Shown one piece after another: positions 33,958 to 42,491 of a DNA stretch of 64,000 nucleotides (position 1 is the stretch's first letter; every line of letters begins with the position of its first letter). The notes under the pieces were generated by a model, which did no database searches, had not been told where the DNA came from, and saw only the letters and a program-made list of their open reading frames with translations. This DNA comes from an uncultured Bacilli bacterium (lineage in GTDB: Bacteria > Bacillota_I > Bacilli_A > RF39 > UBA660). The position numbers and the translations under genes were made by a program. Location of the stretch: NCBI GenBank assembly GCA_944373145.1, contig CALWAL010000003.1, positions 62,001 through 126,000 on the forward strand. The letters run 5' to 3'.

Positions 33958-36570
33958 ATGTATAAAGAATATAAAATTGTTGATAATGTTGAGAACTTAT
34001 TAAAAATGCATGAGGAAGTTAAAAATGCTCAAATCGAATATTCTAATTATACCCAAGAACAGGTTGATAAAATTTTTAAAGCAGCAGCGATTGCAGCTAA
34101 TCGAGTTCGTATATATTTAGCAAAATTAGCAGTTGAAGAAACAAAAATGGGAGTTATTGAGGATAAAGTTATAAAAAATCATTATGCCTCAGAATACATA
34201 TATAACAAATATCGCCATTATAAGACAGTTGGCGTTATCAAAGAAGATGAAATTTACGGTTTCAAAGTTATTGCTGAACCTGTTGGCGTAATTGCTGCAA
34301 TTATCCCTACAACTAATCCGACTTCAACGGCTATTTTTAAATCTTTATTAGCGCTTAAAACCCGTAATGGAATTATTTTGAGTCCACACCCACGCGCAAA
34401 AAAAGCAACAATTGAAGCAGCTAAAATTATTTTAGAAGCAGCGGTTAAAGCAGGAGCTCCTAAAAATATTATTAGTTGGATTGATACACCTGCTTTAGAG
34501 TTAACAAATACTTTAATGAGTATTTGTGATATTACTTTGGCAACAGGCGGAGCTGGTATGGTTAAGTCGGCTTATTCGTCAGGAAAACCAGCTTTAGGCG
34601 TTGGTGCTGGTAATACGCCAGCTATTATTGATAGTACAGCTGATATTACATTAGCAGTTAATTCTATTATTCATTCTAAAACATTTGATAACGGAATGAT
34701 ATGTGCCTCGGAACAAGCTGTAATTGTCTTAGATTCAATTTATGAGAAAGTTAAGTCAGAATTTATTAAACGTGGATGTTATTTTTTAAGTGAAGAAGAA
34801 TGCAATAAAATGCGTAAAACAATTATTATTAATGGTGCAGTAAATGCTAAAGTAGTTGGTCAAAAAGCTGAAACAATCGCCGAAATAGCTGGGATTGAAG
34901 TGCCAAAATACACTAAAATTTTAATTGGGGAAGTAACAAGTACTGATTTAAGTGAGGAATTTGCTCATGAAAAATTATCTCCAGTTTTAGCTTTCTACCA
35001 CGCTTCAACTTTTGAAGAAGCATTAGATAAAGCTTATCAGTTAGTGCTGGATGGTGGTATTGGACATACATCATCTCTTTATGTTAATCGCTTTGAAAGA
35101 GGTAAATTAGATGCATTTTGTGAAAAAATGAAAACATGTCGTATTTTAATTAATACCCCATCATCTCAGGGAGGTATTGGCGATTTATATAATTTTAAAT
35201 TAACACCATCTTTAACTTTAGGATGCGGTACTTGGGGTGGAAATTCTATTTCAGAAAATGTAGGAATAAAACATTTACTTAATTTTAAAACAGTGGCAGA
35301 GAGGAGAGAAAATATGCTATGGTTTAGAGTTCCGGAGAAAGTTTATCTAAAAAGAAATTGTTTACCAATTGCTTTAGAAGAATTAAAAAATGTTATGAAT
35401 AAAAAAAAGGTATTTATTGTTACTGATAAATTTTTATACGAAAACGGATATACTGATGTCATCACCAATAAATTGGATGAGTTGAAAATAATCCATACAA
35501 CCTATTTTGACGTTATGCCAGACCCAACATTAAAGTGTGCGAAAGAAGGAGCAAAGTTAATGAACGAGTTCCAGCCGGATTGCATTATTGCTGTTGGTGG
35601 GGGTTCTCCAATGGATGCAGCTAAAATTATGTGGGTTATGTATGAGCATCCTGAGACTGATTTTTTGGATATGGCTATGCGTTTTATGGATATTCGCAAA
35701 CGAATATACACTTTTCCTAGAATGGGTGAAAAAGCATATTTTATTGCTATTCCAACTTCATCCGGTACTGGTTCTGAAGTGACTCCTTTTGCGGTTATTA
35801 CAGATGAAACAACGGGAACTAAATATCCATTAGCTGATTATGAATTGATGCCTAAAATGGCAGTAATAGATGCTAATATGATGGATGACGCCCCAAAAGG
35901 GTTAACAGCTTTTTCAGGGATCGATGCTGTTACGCACGCTTTGGAAGCTTATGCTTCAATGATGGCTACAGAATATACTGATGGTTTGGCTAAAGAGGCA
36001 TTAAAGTTATGCTTTGAATATTTACCACGAGCTTATGAAAATGGCGCTACAGATCCTTTAGCTAGAGAAAAAATGGCTAATGCTGCTACGATGGCCGGGA
36101 TGGCCTTTGCTAATGCTTTTTTGGGTATTTGTCATTCAATGGCACATAAACTTGGTTCATATCATCATTTGGCACATGGTTTAGCTAATGCTTTATTAAT
36201 CAATGAAGTTATCAAATATAATAGTACTGAGATGCCATCTAAGATGGGAACATTTCCTCAATATGAATATCCTAAAACTTTAAGAAGATATGCTGAATTA
36301 GCTGAATTTTTAAATTTAGGTGGGAATACTGATGAAGAAAAAGTAAATAGGTTAATTGATAAAATAACCGAATTAAAAGCACAAATAGGTATTAAGAAAA
36401 GTATTAAAGATTATGATATTGATGAACATGAATTTTTAAAAACACTTGATGAGATGGCAGAGCAAGCTTTTGATGATCAGTGTACAGGTTCAAATCCTCG
36501 TTATCCGCTTATTGATGAGATTAAAGAGATGTATTTAAAAGCTTATTATGGTGATGATTATGAAGTATAA
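33958..36570 (+). CDS. adhE: Bifunctional acetaldehyde-CoA/alcohol dehydrogenase
   Basis: 870-residue AdhE that reduces acetyl-CoA to acetaldehyde and then ethanol with 2 NADH, the main redox outlet in fermentation. N-terminal aldehyde dehydrogenase (1-~440) with catalytic Cys in NGMICASEQAV; linker; C-terminal iron alcohol dehydrogenase (~450-870) with VGGGSPMDAAK, TSSGTGSEVTPF, and metal His residues in GICHSMAHKLG and HHLAHGLANA. Length and motifs are intact. RBS AAAGGAAAAG. Overlaps the next gene by 11 bases. AdhE is known to form spirosome filaments. Its presence suggests anaerobic sugar fermentation. Confidence 0.96.
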   Translation: MYKEYKIVDNVENLLKMHEEVKNAQIEYSNYTQEQVDKIFKAAAIAANRVRIYLAKLAVEETKMGVIEDKVIKNHYASEYIYNKYRHYKTVGVIKEDEIYGFKVIAEPVGVIAAIIPTTNPTSTAIFKSLLALKTRNGIILSPHPRAKKATIEAAKIILEAAVKAGAPKNIISWIDTPALELTNTLMSICDITLATGGAGMVKSAYSSGKPALGVGAGNTPAIIDSTADITLAVNSIIHSKTFDNGMICASEQAVIVLDSIYEKVKSEFIKRGCYFLSEEECNKMRKTIIINGAVNAKVVGQKAETIAEIAGIEVPKYTKILIGEVTSTDLSEEFAHEKLSPVLAFYHASTFEEALDKAYQLVLDGGIGHTSSLYVNRFERGKLDAFCEKMKTCRILINTPSSQGGIGDLYNFKLTPSLTLGCGTWGGNSISENVGIKHLLNFKTVAERRENMLWFRVPEKVYLKRNCLPIALEELKNVMNKKKVFIVTDKFLYENGYTDVITNKLDELKIIHTTYFDVMPDPTLKCAKEGAKLMNEFQPDCIIAVGGGSPMDAAKIMWVMYEHPETDFLDMAMRFMDIRKRIYTFPRMGEKAYFIAIPTSSGTGSEVTPFAVITDETTGTKYPLADYELMPKMAVIDANMMDDAPKGLTAFSGIDAVTHALEAYASMMATEYTDGLAKEALKLCFEYLPRAYENGATDPLAREKMANAATMAGMAFANAFLGICHSMAHKLGSYHHLAHGLANALLINEVIKYNSTEMPSKMGTFPQYEYPKTLRRYAELAEFLNLGGNTDEEKVNRLIDKITELKAQIGIKKSIKDYDIDEHEFLKTLDEMAEQAFDDQCTGSNPRYPLIDEIKEMYLKAYYGDDYEV

Positions 36571-37321
36571 TTTAGATAATATAATTGCAAAAAGAAAAAA
36601 TAAAATAATATATAAAGACAGAGATAAAGTAATTAAATTATTTGTAGAGGATTATTCTAAATCTAATATTTTAAATGAAGCTTTGAATCATGCTCGAGTG
36701 GAAGAAGGGACTAATTTAAATATTCCAAAATTAAATGAAGTAACGATGATTGACAATCATTGGGCATTGATTAATGATTATATTGAAGGGATGACATTGG
36801 AAGAGTTAATGGCTAAATATCCTGAAAAAGAAAATGATTTTTTAGAGTTATTTGTAAATATTCAATTGGAAATTTTGGAAAATAAAGTACCTCTTTTAAA
36901 TAGAATTAAAGATAAATTTCGCCGTAAATTAACGGAATCGCCATTATTGAATGAAACAACAAGATATGAATTGCTGCAAAGATTAGAAGGAATGCAAAAT
37001 CACAATAAATTATGTCACGGTGACTTTAACCCAAGTAATATTATTGTGAAAGAAACGGGAGAATATTACATTATTGATTGGGCCCACGTAACACAAGGAA
37101 ACGCTTCTGCTGATGCTGCTAGAACTTTTTTGTTATTTTCAATGCATGGAAAAGAATCTTTAGCGCAACGCTATTTAGAATTATTCTCAAAAGTTAGTAA
37201 AATTCCAATCCAAAATATTCAAAGGTGGATACCAATAGTAGCTGCGACACAATTGACAAAAGGTAATGAGGATGAATATGAATTTCTAAGTAAATGGATT
37301 GACATCGTTGATTACGAATAA
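36560..37321 (+). CDS. Phosphotransferase of the APH/choline kinase fold
   Basis: 253-residue protein-kinase-like small-molecule phosphotransferase. Catalytic loop LCHGDFNPSNIIV (HGD..N) and the DFG-like IIDWAHVTQGNASADAAR are diagnostic. The N-lobe contains KVIKLFVED and the Gly-poor loop. Sequence does not tell the substrate; aminoglycoside resistance is not implied. Start ATG 36560 has GGTGATG before it; two upstream in-frame ATGs lie in that RBS. It overlaps adhE by 11 bases and so is coupled to it. Confidence 0.82.
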   Translation: MKYNLDNIIAKRKNKIIYKDRDKVIKLFVEDYSKSNILNEALNHARVEEGTNLNIPKLNEVTMIDNHWALINDYIEGMTLEELMAKYPEKENDFLELFVNIQLEILENKVPLLNRIKDKFRRKLTESPLLNETTRYELLQRLEGMQNHNKLCHGDFNPSNIIVKETGEYYIIDWAHVTQGNASADAARTFLLFSMHGKESLAQRYLELFSKVSKIPIQNIQRWIPIVAATQLTKGNEDEYEFLSKWIDIVDYE

Positions 37322-37360
37322 AAATTATCTATTTTGTAGTATAGTGAGATCGGTGTTAAG

Positions 37361-37726
37361 ATGAAGAAAATAATTTTATGCTTAATCTTATGTATCTTTT
37401 TGTGTGGTTGCCAAAATGATGAAATTAATAATGAAAATAAAATTGTTAATGTAGCAGAAGCAAAAAAATTAAAGGAAGATGGTGCTATTTTAATTGATGT
37501 TAGAACTGTAATGGAATATAACGAACAGCATATTGAAGGAGCATTACTGTTACCACTTGATGATATTAATAAAGAAAGTGTAAGTAAGATAGCTCCAGAT
37601 ATTGATACTAATATGATAGTTTATTGCGCAAGTGGTGCACGTAGTAGTATGGCTGTGGAAAAGTTAAAAAAATTGGGCTATGAAAATGTTTTTGATTTAG
37701 GCTCAATGGATAATTGGGAGGATTGA
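37361..37726 (+). CDS. Rhodanese-domain lipoprotein
   Basis: 121-residue lipoprotein: signal peptide ending in lipobox FLCGC, then a single rhodanese domain (~30-121): LIDVRTVMEYNEQHIEGALLLP (in parts LIDVRT and HIEGALLLP) and the active-site loop YCASGARSSMA with the catalytic Cys. It likely handles sulfane sulfur, or works as a thiol protein, at the outer membrane face. Followed two bases later by the DUF362 gene, whose RBS lies in its last codons. The pairing of a surface rhodanese with a cytoplasmic DUF362 protein is not a known system. Confidence 0.87.
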   Translation: MKKIILCLILCIFLCGCQNDEINNENKIVNVAEAKKLKEDGAILIDVRTVMEYNEQHIEGALLLPLDDINKESVSKIAPDIDTNMIVYCASGARSSMAVEKLKKLGYENVFDLGSMDNWED

Positions 37727-37728
37727 TT

Positions 37729-38601
37729 ATGGAAAAAGTTTATTTTACAAGAGAAATAAGTCCAGAAAATATAATCAAAATTTATGATATGCTAGGTAAG
37801 AAATTAACTGGTAAAGTTGCTGTTAAATTGCATTCTGGAGAAAAGGGAAATCAAAACTATATTAAACCAGAATTTGTTCAAGCAATTGTAAAACATGTCA
37901 ATGGTACTGTAGTTGAATGCAATACGGCTTATGAAGGTGCTCGTAATACTACAGAAAAACATAAAAAGTTATTAGAAGAGCATGGGTGGAGTGAATTTTT
38001 TGATGTTGATATTATGGATGCGGTTGGTCCTGATAAAATTATAGAAATTCCAAATGGTAAAAAAATTCAAAAAAATTATGTGGGAAAAAACATTGATAAT
38101 TACGATTCTGCTCTTGTGTTATCTCATTTTAAAGGGCATCCTATGGGTGGTTTTGGTGGTGCTTTAAAGCAACTATCAATTGGTTTTGCTTCTAGTCATG
38201 GAAAAAGTTATATTCATTGTGTTGGTAAAGAAGATGCAACTTTTGAAGATATGTTTAATGTTGACCAAGACTCTTTTTTAGAAAGTATGGCTGATGCTGC
38301 TAGTAGTATTCATAACTATTTTCAAAATAATATTGTTTATATTAATGTTATGTGTAACTTATCTGTAGATTGTGATTGTTGTGCAATTGCTGAAGATCCA
38401 TGCATGGAAGATATTGGAATTTTAGCTAGTCTTGATCCAATTGCCCTAGATCAAGCATGTCTTGATTTAATTTATAGTTCAAAAGATCCTGGCCGTAATC
38501 ATTTTGTAGAACGAGTTGAAAGGCAACATGGACGTCATATAATTGAGAGTGCTGATGAATTGGGGTTCGGTTCAAAAGAATATAAATTAATAGAATTTTA
38601 A
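37729..38601 (+). CDS. DUF362 domain protein
   Basis: 290-residue protein of the DUF362 family, often annotated as ferredoxin-related. VAVKLHSGEKGNQNYIKP at the start, CNTAYEGARNTTEKH, LSHFKGHPMGGFGGALKQLSIG (shown by KGHPMGGFGGALK) and LDPIALDQACLDLIY are typical. It lacks the classical 4Fe-4S insert of CxxCxxCxxxC, but has DCDCCAIAEDPC, a cluster of four Cys that might hold metal. Start ATG 37729 with GGGAGG. The family's biochemical function is not established. Confidence 0.85.
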   Translation: MEKVYFTREISPENIIKIYDMLGKKLTGKVAVKLHSGEKGNQNYIKPEFVQAIVKHVNGTVVECNTAYEGARNTTEKHKKLLEEHGWSEFFDVDIMDAVGPDKIIEIPNGKKIQKNYVGKNIDNYDSALVLSHFKGHPMGGFGGALKQLSIGFASSHGKSYIHCVGKEDATFEDMFNVDQDSFLESMADAASSIHNYFQNNIVYINVMCNLSVDCDCCAIAEDPCMEDIGILASLDPIALDQACLDLIYSSKDPGRNHFVERVERQHGRHIIESADELGFGSKEYKLIEF

Positions 38602-38645
38602 TAGGCTTATAAGACCTCTTTTTTATGATTTTTATCTTGTATAAT

Positions 38646-38674
38646 TTGACAACCTATATAAAGTATGTTAATAT
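38646..38674 (+). promoter_or_regulatory. Promoter of secreted protein gene
   Basis: TTGACA (38646-38651), 17 bases, TAATAT (38669-38674). Confidence 0.65.
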
Positions 38675-38698
38675 ATGTCCTCAATAAGGGGGAATAAT

Positions 38699-39256
38699 AT
38701 GAAAAAAAAATTAGCTTTAATAGCAATCGCCTTTGTTATTTTAATAGGAACTGTTGATGGAACTTTTGCTTACTTTAATGGCCAAAATGATTTTGTTAGC
38801 GATGATTATAGAGCTAGTATCACTCAAACATTTATGCCACCAACTAATTGGACACCAGGAACTGTAACACCAGTTGATATTAAAGTAACAAATCAAAGTT
38901 TAGTGGATATGAATGTTCGCGCTAGATACACAGAAAAATGGGTTGCTAATGATGGGAGCATTTTATCTGGTGTACGAGATAATGAACAAGTGGCTTTAAT
39001 TGAGTTTGGAGAAAATTGGCAATTAGCTGATGATGGATATTATTATTATACTAAAACTTTAAATAGTGGAAAAAACAGTGAACCATTTATTAATACTGTT
39101 ACCTTTAATCCAAACTTTGAATTGGAAAATACAGATATGAAATGTGAGACAATTAAAACTGATGGTAAAATTGAGGTTAACTGTGATAGTTTAGATTCGG
39201 GTTATGCAGGAGCTACTTATACTTTAGAAGTTATTATTGAAACTAAACAAGCGTAA
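38699..39256 (+). CDS. Secreted BsaA/TasA-like protein with SipW-type signal peptide
   Basis: 185 residues. The signal peptide (MKKKLALIAIAFVILIGTVDG) ends in TFAYFNGQNDF; the AYF after the hydrophobic core is the pattern of SipW-dependent or BsaA-type surface proteins. The mature part is beta-rich (TPVDIKVTNQSLVDMNVRARY, GENWQLADDGYYYYTKTL, TLEVIIE) and resembles BsaA-like domains, found next to TasA/CalY-type fibre proteins. Two Cys (MKCE and VNCDS) may pair. No SipW-like peptidase is in the window. RBS AAGGGGGAAT. Monocistronic with its own promoter and a terminator at 39285. Confidence 0.7.
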   Translation: MKKKLALIAIAFVILIGTVDGTFAYFNGQNDFVSDDYRASITQTFMPPTNWTPGTVTPVDIKVTNQSLVDMNVRARYTEKWVANDGSILSGVRDNEQVALIEFGENWQLADDGYYYYTKTLNSGKNSEPFINTVTFNPNFELENTDMKCETIKTDGKIEVNCDSLDSGYAGATYTLEVIIETKQA

Positions 39257-39284
39257 TACTATAAAATGAGATGTAATAAAAAAG

Positions 39285-39308
39285 AAGTAGGTAAAAACCT
39301 ACTTTTTA
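39285..39308 (+). terminator. Terminator of secreted protein gene
   Basis: AAGTAGGT / ACCTACTT stem plus TTTTT. Confidence 0.75.
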
Positions 39309-39349
39309 TTTAAAAAATTTATAAAAATATACACAAATATATAAATGTA

Positions 39350-39358
39350 TGCTATAAT
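39350..39358 (+). promoter_or_regulatory. Extended -10 promoter of tRNA-Glu
   Basis: TGCTATAAT, 19 bases before the tRNA. Confidence 0.5.
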
Positions 39359-39376
39359 CTATATGTATTTGCATAT

Positions 39377-39453
39377 GGCCTGTTGGTGAAGTGGCTTAAC
39401 ACATCGCCCTCTCAAGGCGACATTCACGGGTCCGAATCCCGTACAGGCTACCA
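39377..39453 (+). tRNA. tRNA-Glu(CUC)
   Basis: 77 bases with CCA. Acceptor GGCCTGT/ACAGGCT (G1-U72), anticodon stem TCGCC/GGCGA with loop CTCTCAA (anticodon CTC), T-stem ACGGG/CCCGT with loop TCCGAAT: C at position 55 where Bacillus tRNA-Glu has T. Confidence 0.9.
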
Positions 39454-39463
39454 GTAAGTATTT

Positions 39464-39487
39464 AACCTTGAATTCAAGGTTTTTTTG
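39464..39487 (+). terminator. Terminator of tRNA-Glu
   Basis: AACCTTGA / TCAAGGTT stem plus T-run. Confidence 0.8.
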
Positions 39488-39609
39488 TAAGTACGATTAA
39501 ACAAGAAAAATAATAGAGATAGGCTTAATTAATAAAGATGGTGTAATCAATTTAATTATTCATAATTATTAAAAATTGAAATAAAAGTTATAGAATCCAA
39601 AGGAGAAAA

Positions 39610-39640
39610 AAATAAAGGGGGGAATAAAACCTCTTTATTT
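39610..39640 (-). terminator. Terminator of nagZ-like gene
   Basis: Stem AAATAAAG(GGG) / (CCT)CTTTATTT; on the minus strand followed by TTTTTCTCC. Confidence 0.6.
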
Positions 39641-40810
39641 TAATATACCTTTATAATATTTCCAAGCGATAATTTTGAAAACGGCTTGGTTGATATCATC
39701 TTCAGTTATTTCTTTATTTGCTAGTGCATTTTTTAATTGAAAATAAGCTTTTTTCCCATCACTAACAATTAAAATATTGTTACCAGCTTTAACCGCTAAA
39801 ACCGCGGCGTTATCAGCATACGAATTATCAATAGCCCCCATATATAAGTCGTCAGTTATAATAATGCCAGTGAATTTTAATTCATTTCTTAATAATTGGT
39901 TGATTTTTGGTGATAATGAAGCTGGCAAGTCATCAATACTAGTTATAGTATTATGATTTACTAAAATAGCTTGAGCTCCTTTATCAATTCCGGCTTTAAA
40001 CGGCAGAATATCGTTATTCATAATATCATCATAACTTCTAGTATCGATGGATTTTTCTGTATGCGTGTCAGTGTTGTTACCGTAGCCAGGAAAATGTTTC
40101 AAGGTATATGATACATTAGTCGTATTTCCAGTTTCAATTACTTTTTCAATATAGGTTGAGGTTTCTAAAGCATTTTTTCCAAAACTTCGATCGTATATAT
40201 AATCTTTTTTATTAATAGACACATCAGCAACCGGTGCTAAATTAAGATTAATACCTAAACTATCTAATAATTTACTTTTCTCTAAAGTATCCTTTATAAT
40301 TAAATCGTATCCACCGTCTTTATATAATTGTTGTGGTGATTTAAAAGGAGTTTTTCGTAATTTAGTGTTTTTACTAACTCTAACAACACTTCCACCTTCT
40401 TCATCAACAGCAATTAATAAAGGCGTTTTGGCACTATTTTGAAAACTATCAATCATTTTAACTACTTGATTTTTATTTTTTCCCTCAAAATCACAAGCAA
40501 ATAGTAAATATCCACCGATATGATAATTAGTAATTAATTCTTCATAATTATTACTTGGAAGCCTAACTAAAAGCATTTGACCAATTTTTTCATCAATCGT
40601 CATATGATTTAAATATTCATAAGCTTTTTCATAATAATCTTTAAAAATTCCATTATCTTGCCAAGATACAGGTAATTTTGGTATTTTTTCTACATAATTA
40701 TCATTGTATTGTGTTTTTACTTCTTCTTTATTTTTCTCATTGTTTAGTAAGTTATAAATTACACTCCCACTTAAAACTATTAGAATTAAGATAATAATAA
40801 TTTTCTTCAT
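39635..40810 (-). CDS. nagZ: Glycoside hydrolase family 3 beta-N-acetylhexosaminidase
   Basis: 391 residues. N-terminal hydrophobic segment (~3-20) as signal or anchor, so it acts at the cell surface on muropeptides or other GlcNAc glycans. GH3 motifs: MTIDEKIGQML, IAVDEEGGSVVRV, the catalytic His region KHFPGYGNNTDTHTE, and the nucleophile in IITDDLYMGAI. It is single-domain and NagZ-like. The start has only a weak RBS (GAGAAAAAA). Its leader contains a nested hairpin (40825-40860: ATCAATC..GATTGAT with ATAG/CTAT inside). The IS element lies 150 bases upstream. Confidence 0.88.
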   Translation of the reverse strand: MKKIIIILILIVLSGSVIYNLLNNEKNKEEVKTQYNDNYVEKIPKLPVSWQDNGIFKDYYEKAYEYLNHMTIDEKIGQMLLVRLPSNNYEELITNYHIGGYLLFACDFEGKNKNQVVKMIDSFQNSAKTPLLIAVDEEGGSVVRVSKNTKLRKTPFKSPQQLYKDGGYDLIIKDTLEKSKLLDSLGINLNLAPVADVSINKKDYIYDRSFGKNALETSTYIEKVIETGNTTNVSYTLKHFPGYGNNTDTHTEKSIDTRSYDDIMNNDILPFKAGIDKGAQAILVNHNTITSIDDLPASLSPKINQLLRNELKFTGIIITDDLYMGAIDNSYADNAAVLAVKAGNNILIVSDGKKAYFQLKNALANKEITEDDINQAVFKIIAWKYYKGILK

Positions 40811-40962
40811 TTTTTTCTCGTATAATCAATCTTATAGAAATATTAATCTATTTGATTGATCCCTTTCTATTTATATTTTTTGATATATTATACTTCTAGA
40901 AGTATAATATATCTCGCACTGTGGATTTGTTTCTATTTTTTTACAGCCACTTTATGGACTGG
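40811..40962. other. Intergenic region between nagZ and IS element
   Basis: Contains the nagZ leader hairpin (40825-40860), a perfect 32-base palindrome (40882-40913) and about 50 bases of plain sequence before the IS end. No gene found. Confidence 0.6.
40882..40913. repeat. Perfect 32-base palindrome
   Basis: Both arms read GATATATTATACTTCT; the centre is CTAG. No T-run follows on either strand. It lies upstream of nagZ and 50 bases from the IS end. It could be an operator, a cruciform, or part of the IS target site. Confidence 0.8.
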
Positions 40963-41121
40963 TTAAAGGAGACTCAGACCACAGATTTTTAATTTAATTG
41001 TTAATTAGTTAGTTAACACGATAGTTTACTATTGATGTTTTATTAAATTACGAGATTACATGATTAGAAATTCTGTGTCAAACATATCAGTGCAAAAACT
41101 AACTTAGGAGGTGCTTAACTT

Positions 41122-42285
41122 ATGATATATTATGTTGGAATTGATATATCAAAGTACAAACACGATTTCTGTATTATCTCAAATACAGGCGAAGTAATTG
41201 TAGAAAACTCATCTTTTGATAATAACAAAAAAGGATTTCAATTATTTTTGGACCAATTGAAACCCTATAATAAACAAGACGTCCGAATTGCTTTTGAAGC
41301 AACTGGACATTATTCTTTGAATTTGGAATTGTTTTTAACCAATCAAGATTATTCATTTATGAAAGTGAATCCTCTTGTCGTACATCAATTTTTAAAAGCT
41401 CGAAGCTTACGTAGGACTAAAACAGATAAAGCAGATAGTTTTACTATGGCTAATTATCTGATGTCCATCCAATACAAACCAAATTCATATTTATTATACA
41501 ACATTTACACCTTAAAGTCATTATGTAGATCAAGAGAACTGTTAATTAAAGAAAGAAGTAAATTTGAAGTTTTATTAACCAACGAATTAGATAAATCTTT
41601 TCCCGAATTAAAACCTTTCTTTAACAATATGATTTCTACTACATTATTATTTATTTTAGATAAATATAAGAACGTAGAACACATTTCCTTAATGAAAGAT
41701 TATGATTCAATTAGATGTATTTCTCATGGTAGGTTTACTTATGCTAAGTTTGCTCAACTTAAAGAACTTGCCAAAAACTCAGTTGGACATCATGATGAAA
41801 ATACTGATTTACTTATTTCTACTTATGTCTCTATTATCAATAACTTTAATGAAAAAATTGATCCAATAAATAAACAAATTTCTACAATTATCAAAGATCT
41901 TAATCCTAGAATGTTAACCATTCCTGGATTAGGTGAAATATCTGCGGCAATTATTTTATCTGAATATGGAGATATTTCTAATTTCTCTAGTCCAAATAAA
42001 ATGCTTGCTTTTGCTGGCCTTGAACCTAGTATTATTCAGTCTGGCACATTAGAATATAATGGCAAGATGGTTAAACATGGTTCTGGTCATCTTAGATATG
42101 TAATTATGAATATTGCAATGACTATCTTAAGATATTCACCTACATTTTATGACTTCTACCTTAAGAAACGCTCTGAGGGTAAATGCCATAGAGTTGCTTT
42201 ATCTCATGTTTGTAAAAAGCTTATTAGAGTTATTTATACTCTTGAGAAAAACAACATTGATTTCGATCCGTCTTTATTGAAATAA
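41122..42285 (+). CDS. IS110-family transposase
   Basis: 387-residue DEDD recombinase. The N-terminal RuvC-like domain has GIDISK (Asp8), IAFEATGHY (Glu) and RRTKTDKADSF (Asp pair). The C-terminal Tnp_20 domain has LTIPGLGEISAAIILSE, FAGLEPSIIQSG with the catalytic Ser in QSG, and KHGSGHLRYVI. It looks intact and full length. RBS TTAGGAGG, eight bases before ATG. Such enzymes cut and join DNA using a structured bridge RNA from the element's own non-coding end. Confidence 0.95.
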   Translation: MIYYVGIDISKYKHDFCIISNTGEVIVENSSFDNNKKGFQLFLDQLKPYNKQDVRIAFEATGHYSLNLELFLTNQDYSFMKVNPLVVHQFLKARSLRRTKTDKADSFTMANYLMSIQYKPNSYLLYNIYTLKSLCRSRELLIKERSKFEVLLTNELDKSFPELKPFFNNMISTTLLFILDKYKNVEHISLMKDYDSIRCISHGRFTYAKFAQLKELAKNSVGHHDENTDLLISTYVSIINNFNEKIDPINKQISTIIKDLNPRMLTIPGLGEISAAIILSEYGDISNFSSPNKMLAFAGLEPSIIQSGTLEYNGKMVKHGSGHLRYVIMNIAMTILRYSPTFYDFYLKKRSEGKCHRVALSHVCKKLIRVIYTLEKNNIDFDPSLLK

Positions 42286-42306
42286 TCAAAACATGATTTT
42301 TTCAAA

Positions 42307-42330
42307 ATTTCACTTTTGTGAAATCTTTTT
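42307..42330 (+). terminator. Terminator of transposase gene
   Basis: ATTTCAC / GTGAAAT stem with TTTT loop, then CTTTTT; inside the right non-coding end of the IS. Confidence 0.7.
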
Positions 42331-42384
42331 GGCATGGGTTTCTTTCCAATTTATAACAAACTATTAAAATTTATAAAATTACTA

Positions 42385-42413
42385 TTGACTTTTAATAGTT
42401 AGTCTCCTTTAAT
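42385..42413 (+). promoter_or_regulatory. Outward promoter at IS right end
   Basis: TTGACT (42385-42390), 17 bases, TTTAAT (42408-42413), pointing to mntP. In IS110 circles the end junction often builds a promoter; here it could also drive the neighbour. Confidence 0.5.
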
Positions 42414-42491
42414 TTATTATAAGATGGTTTTAATTTTTTGTAAAGTAGACATTTTATTAATTAATTTGAATAATATAATTTAGGTGTTGAT

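Larger units (their letters stand above)
40963..42412 (+). mobile_element. IS110-family insertion sequence (IS1111-like)
   Basis: About 1.45 kb. A 12-base inverted repeat, TTAAAGGAGACT (40963-40974) and AGTCTCCTTTAA (42401-42412), encloses one DEDD transposase gene. Inverted repeats near the ends point to the IS1111 subgroup. Non-coding ends are 147 and 115 bases, one of which should encode the bridge RNA that guides insertion. Exact outer borders cannot be fixed without an empty site; no target duplication is evident, as expected for the family. Confidence 0.8.

Noticed and set aside
36560-37321. Aminoglycoside resistance gene
   Set aside because: Only the general kinase fold is visible; nothing points to antibiotic substrates.
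42413-42491. yybP-ykoY manganese riboswitch before mntP
   Set aside because: Only 79 bases remain between IS and ATG, with no conserved core recognisable.
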